A stretch of DNA of 47,933 nt, taken from contig CAZDXQ010000026.1 in NCBI GenBank assembly GCA_964509545.1, positions 1 to 47,933 of the forward strand. Direction: 5' to 3'. Shown here in pieces: positions 43,254 to 47,933 of this stretch; position 1 is the stretch's first letter; each line of letters starts with the position of its first letter. The translations under genes were made by a program, and so were the position numbers. The notes under the pieces are model-generated. The model was not told the origin of the DNA and ran no database searches. It saw only the letters and a list, made by a program, of their open reading frames with translations. Source of the DNA: JADJWR01 sp964509545. GTDB lineage: Bacteria; Pseudomonadota; Gammaproteobacteria; Burkholderiales; Burkholderiaceae_F.

Positions 43254-44801
43254 ATGGACCGCCTGATCATTTTCGACACCACGCTGCGCGACGGCGAGCA
43301 GAGCCCCGGGGCCTCGATGACGCGCGAGGAAAAGCTGCGCATCGCCAAGCAGCTCGAGCGGCTGCGCGTCGACGTGATCGAGGCCGGCTTTGCCGCGTCC
43401 AGCAACGGCGACTTCGAGGCGGTGCGCGCCATCGCCAACTCGGTGCGCGAGTCGACGGTGTGCTCGCTGGCGCGGGCCAACGACAAGGACATTTCCCGCG
43501 CGGCCGAGGCGCTGTCGGGTTGCGAGAACCGGCGCATCCACACCTTCATCGCCACCAGCCCGCTGCACATGGAAAAGAAGCTGCGCATGAGCCCGGAGCA
43601 GGTGCACGAGCAGGCGAAACTGGCCGTGCGCTTCGCCCGCAAGTTCACCGACAACATCGAGTTCTCGCCCGAGGACGGCTACCGCTCCGAGCCGGATTTC
43701 CTCTGCCGCGTGCTGGAGACGGTGATCGCCGAGGGCGCGACGACGATCAACATCCCCGACACCGTCGGCTACGCGGTGCCCGAGCTTTACGGTGACTTCA
43801 TTGCCAACCTGCGCCGGCGCATTCCCAATTCCGACAAGGCGGTCTGGTCGGTGCACTGCCATAACGACCTCGGCATGGCCGTGGCCAACTCGCTGGCCGG
43901 CGTGAAGATCGGCGGCGCGCGCCAGGTCGAGTGCACGATCAACGGGCTGGGCGAGCGCGCCGGCAACTGCTCGCTCGAGGAAGTGGTGATGGCGGTGCGG
44001 ACGCGGCGCGATTACTTCGGGCTGGAGGTGGGCATCGACACCGGCCACCTGGTGCCGGCATCGAAGCTCGTCTCCGGCATCACCGGCTTCGTCGTGCAGC
44101 CGAACAAGGCGGTGGTCGGCGCCAACGCCTTCGCCCATGCCTCCGGCATCCACCAGGACGGTGTGCTGAAGGCGCGCGACACCTACGAGATCATGCGCGC
44201 CGAGGACGTCGGCTGGGTGGCGAACAAGATCGTGCTGGGCAAGCTTTCGGGCCGCAACGCCTTCAAGCAGCGGGTGCAGGAGCTCGGCATTCCGGTGGAG
44301 AGCGAAGGCGAAATGAACGCGGCCTTCGCCAAGTTCAAGGAACTGGCCGACCGCAAGGCCGAGATCTTCGACGAGGACATCCAGTCGCTGTTCTCCGACG
44401 AGTCGGTTACGCCGCACGACGAGCACTTCAAGCTGGTGTCGCTGTCGCAGCACTCCGAAACCGGCGAGCGGCCGCACGCGCGCGTCGTCATCGCCATCGG
44501 CACCGAGGAGGTCGCCGCGGAGGCCGACGGCAACGGGCCGGTCGACGCCTCGCTCAAGGCGATCGAGGCGAACGTGAAAAGCGGCTCGGAGCTTCTGCTG
44601 TATTCGGTCAACGCCATCACCACCGGCACCGAGTCGCAGGGCGAGGTCACCGTGCGGCTGGGCCGCGCCGGTCGCATCGTCAACGGCGTCGGTGCCGATC
44701 CGGACATCGTCGCCGCCAGCGCCAAGGCGTACCTGAACGCGCTGAACAAGCTGTACACGACGACCGAGAGGCTGAACCCGCAGACGTCGATGACGCCCTG
44801 A
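43254..44801 (+). CDS. leuA: 2-isopropylmalate synthase
   Basis: LeuA condenses acetyl-CoA with 2-ketoisovalerate, the first committed step to leucine. The 515-residue protein starts IIFDTTLRDGEQSPGASM, the catalytic-barrel signature. It also has VHCHNDLGMAVANSLAGVKIGG with the metal-binding HxH, GLGERAGNCSLEEVVMA and GIHQDGVLK. The C-terminal regulatory domain (about 390-510) has the NAITTGTESQGEVTVRL region for leucine feedback. Start: ATG 43254 with GGAG 7 bases upstream. A leucine-rich leader ORF and hairpins precede it. Confidence 0.97.
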   Translation: MDRLIIFDTTLRDGEQSPGASMTREEKLRIAKQLERLRVDVIEAGFAASSNGDFEAVRAIANSVRESTVCSLARANDKDISRAAEALSGCENRRIHTFIATSPLHMEKKLRMSPEQVHEQAKLAVRFARKFTDNIEFSPEDGYRSEPDFLCRVLETVIAEGATTINIPDTVGYAVPELYGDFIANLRRRIPNSDKAVWSVHCHNDLGMAVANSLAGVKIGGARQVECTINGLGERAGNCSLEEVVMAVRTRRDYFGLEVGIDTGHLVPASKLVSGITGFVVQPNKAVVGANAFAHASGIHQDGVLKARDTYEIMRAEDVGWVANKIVLGKLSGRNAFKQRVQELGIPVESEGEMNAAFAKFKELADRKAEIFDEDIQSLFSDESVTPHDEHFKLVSLSQHSETGERPHARVVIAIGTEEVAAEADGNGPVDASLKAIEANVKSGSELLLYSVNAITTGTESQGEVTVRLGRAGRIVNGVGADPDIVAASAKAYLNALNKLYTTTERLNPQTSMTP

Positions 44802-44809
44802 GCCGGCGA

Positions 44810-45439
44810 GTGACCAAGCTCTGCCCGAAGGTCATCCTTGAAGGCACGCGGCTGACCTTCAAGACCGACATCGCCTTGGCGCTGAACGAGCATCCGCGCA
44901 TCGTCGGGCCGCGCAAGTACCGCTATCACTCGCCGCTGGTCTCGGCCGAGTGGTGCGCCTTCACCAATGTGCCGTGGGGCCGCGGCCTGATCAACTTCGC
45001 GCCCGAGGAAGAGGCGCTTGCGATGGAGACCTACGCGACGTGGGTGCGCCTGTTCGAACTGCAGCGCTACTACTCGTGGATCGTCGACCGCTTCCACATC
45101 TCTACCCGTGCGTACCAATTGCAGGCGCGCGGGCGCGACTATGACTTCGTCTGGCTCGAGGACCGCCTGCTTCCGCTCGGCTTCCGCCTGGTGTTCATGA
45201 CGCGTTCCCCGGAGTCGTTCGCCGCGGCCCGCGCCGAGCGGCTTAAGGTTTCCGGCAAGCCGTCGCAGTACGATGACCTCGACGCCTTCGTCCGCGAGCA
45301 GGCGCTGATGAAGCGCCTGGTCGGCGAGTCACGGCTGCCGAAGCTCGCGCTCGACATCTCCGACAACGACGTCGGCCGGGCGGTGGAGGCGATTGCCGAC
45401 TGGCTCGAGGCAAGCGGCGGCCTGCACGCGCCGGCCTGA
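44810..45439 (+). CDS. Unrecognised P-loop-kinase-like protein with degenerate Walker A
   Basis: I cannot name this 209-residue soluble protein. The start is GTG 44810, 8 bases after leuA. It opens with a strand KVILEG and then GTRLTFKT (12-19), in the place of a Walker A loop GxxxxGK(S/T), with the second Gly replaced by Phe. Later segments YYSWIVDRFHIST and LGFRLVFMTRSPESF have the spacing of DRxxxS and lid strands in thymidylate-kinase-like nucleotide kinases. The central part is rich in aromatic residues (WCAFTNVPWG). It may be a nucleotide kinase relative that no longer binds ATP in the usual way. The fold assignment is an inference from layout. Confidence 0.65.
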   Translation: MTKLCPKVILEGTRLTFKTDIALALNEHPRIVGPRKYRYHSPLVSAEWCAFTNVPWGRGLINFAPEEEALAMETYATWVRLFELQRYYSWIVDRFHISTRAYQLQARGRDYDFVWLEDRLLPLGFRLVFMTRSPESFAAARAERLKVSGKPSQYDDLDAFVREQALMKRLVGESRLPKLALDISDNDVGRAVEAIADWLEASGGLHAPA

Positions 45440-45650
45440 GAAGGTGTGAGTCTTTCTACTGCGCGTCCCGATCTCGGCCTTGCCGGCCGCGCTCGCGCTG
45501 GCACGCGCTCGCCCGCTCGCAGGCACGAGGCATGCCGCAGTGGCATGCCTCGTGTCCCGCTCGCGCCTGCGCTGCTCGCTGTACGACTCTGTACAGGTCC
45601 GCTGCTTGGCGCGACATCGGGCCGCTCGCGACGAAATCTTCACACCTTCT
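45439..45650. repeat. 212-base imperfect palindromic element upstream of rpsO
   Basis: The ends AGAAGGTGTGA (45439-45449) and TCACACCTTCT (45640-45650) are perfect inverted copies. The centre has a perfect 13-base stem CACGAGGCATGCC (45524-45536)/GGCATGCCTCGTG (45542-45554) with a 5-base loop. The arms in between are imperfectly complementary, for example GCGTCCCGATCTCGG against its partner near 45610-45625. A smaller CTGTAC/GTACAG hairpin lies in the right arm. The left end begins on the last base of the preceding stop codon and the right end touches the rpsO -35 region. Confidence 0.7.
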
Positions 45651-45676
45651 GGGCCGGCGGGGGCTTCGGCTATAAT
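45647..45676 (+). promoter_or_regulatory. rpsO promoter
   Basis: A perfect -10 TATAAT (45671-45676) with TTCTGG (45647-45652) at an 18-base spacing as a weak -35. The start would be near 45683, giving a leader of about 55 bases before rpsO. Confidence 0.65.
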
Positions 45677-45737
45677 GTGCTGCTTCACGGCACGGCCTTC
45701 CTTCCGTGTCCGCGTGTACGTTCTGAAAGGGAAATCC

Positions 45738-46007
45738 ATGCCTGTTGCCGACATCAAGAAGGGCGACATCGTCGCCAAATACCAGCGCTCCAAGACCGAC
45801 ACCGGCTCGCCGGAGGTGCAGGTAGCGCTCCTTACGGCGCGCATCAACGAACTGACCGAGCACTTCAAGACCCACGTCAAGGACCACCACTCCCGTCGTG
45901 GCCTGCTGAAGATGGTCAGCCGGCGCCGCAAGCTTCTCGATTACCTCAAGGGCAAGAGCCCCGAGCAGTACAAGGGGCTGATCGAGAGCCTCGGCCTTCG
46001 CAAGTAA
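45738..46007 (+). CDS. rpsO: 30S ribosomal protein S15
   Basis: S15 is a primary 16S rRNA-binding protein. The 89-residue protein shows the canonical DTGSPEVQVALLTARIN, HVKDHHSRRGLLKMVSRRR and LLDYLKGKSPEQYKGLIE. The ATG at 45738 has GAAAGGG upstream. The family usually represses its own translation through a pseudoknot in the leader; I did not identify the pseudoknot here. pnp follows after 193 bases, the usual pairing. An AT-rich -10 at 45671 is its likely promoter. Confidence 0.97.
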   Translation: MPVADIKKGDIVAKYQRSKTDTGSPEVQVALLTARINELTEHFKTHVKDHHSRRGLLKMVSRRRKLLDYLKGKSPEQYKGLIESLGLRK

Positions 46008-46140
46008 ACGTGTTTCCTCCGCTGCACCGCGGCCTTGGGGTGAGCCCCGGCGGTCCGTGCTGCACGCCCATCCCGTCGCGCACGCCCCGGACGCGGGCTT
46101 TGGTGGCGACGAGTCCCGCCGCCGGCGGCCGCAGCGCTGA

Positions 46141-46180
46141 CCGGAGGCATCCGGCCGGAGCGGGCGAGCGGCCGCGCTCC
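46141..46180 (+). promoter_or_regulatory. Two hairpins in the pnp leader
   Basis: CCGGA-GGCA-TCCGG (46141-46154) and GGAGCG (46157-46162)/CGCTCC (46175-46180) lie directly upstream of the pnp Shine-Dalgarno AAAGGA (46187-46192). In E. coli an RNase III-cut leader hairpin mediates PNPase autoregulation; these are candidates for the same role. The rest of the gap from 46008 is G+C-rich with no gene. Confidence 0.45.
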
Positions 46181-46200
46181 TTCGAGAAAGGACAAGTAAC

Positions 46201-47933
<1,733 letters not shown>

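Overview
The window is a high G+C stretch of a betaproteobacterial chromosome. The gene order glnA-DUF4124-ntrB-ntrC, yicC-gmk-rpoZ-spoT-greB and ilvB-ilvH-ilvC-psd-pssA-leuA-rpsO-pnp points to Burkholderiales or a close relative such as Rhodocyclales; I cannot go to genus. It is almost wholly core genome. I see no insertion sequence, prophage, CRISPR array or toxin-antitoxin locus, and gene density is high with many 1-4 base stop/start overlaps.

Layout. 1-4913: the 3' end of tRNA-His, greB on plus, then spoT, rpoZ, gmk and yicC on minus (stringent response, transcription and nucleotide genes). 5041-9735: a plus-strand run with a eukaryotic-type Ser/Thr kinase, its probable PP2C phosphatase, rph, rdgB and hemW. 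9737-14746: the nitrogen block. glnA is preceded by what look like three NtrC-type dyads and a -24/-12 promoter, and followed by a DUF4124 protein and the NtrB/NtrC two-component pair that would act on that promoter. 14848-21707: a large PAS-GGDEF-EAL protein, parC, and a metallo-beta-lactamase-fold lipoprotein. 21772-34253: an MFS exporter with a C-terminal extra domain, converging on a minus-strand block of a membrane-anchored lipase and three paralogous peptide-type solute-binding proteins, which diverge from a plus-strand permease-permease-double ATPase set. 34423-36464: a minus-strand unit of an ECF-like sigma factor, a one-pass membrane protein (DUF3619), a periplasmic DUF3106 protein and an RDD membrane protein. 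36757-45439: branched-chain amino acid genes ilvB, ilvH, ilvC and leuA, interleaved with phospholipid genes psd and pssA, a SIMPL protein and an unrecognised P-loop-like protein. 45647-47933: rpsO and the start of pnp.

The less ordinary content lies between genes. The best candidates are: a 27-codon leucine-rich leader ORF upstream of leuA whose ATG falls at the predicted transcription start (leaderless attenuator); the NtrC/sigma-54 architecture upstream of glnA; a family of hairpin repeats whose core is kept while the stem arms differ and co-vary (about 6041, 18055 and 38552), one of which ends on the base before the ilvH start codon; a 212-base imperfect palindrome between the P-loop-like gene and rpsO; and a REP-like element between psd and pssA. 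The sigma factor/DUF3619/DUF3106/RDD unit looks like an uncharacterised envelope-stress module. All RNA structure and promoter calls were made by eye, without folding or alignment software.
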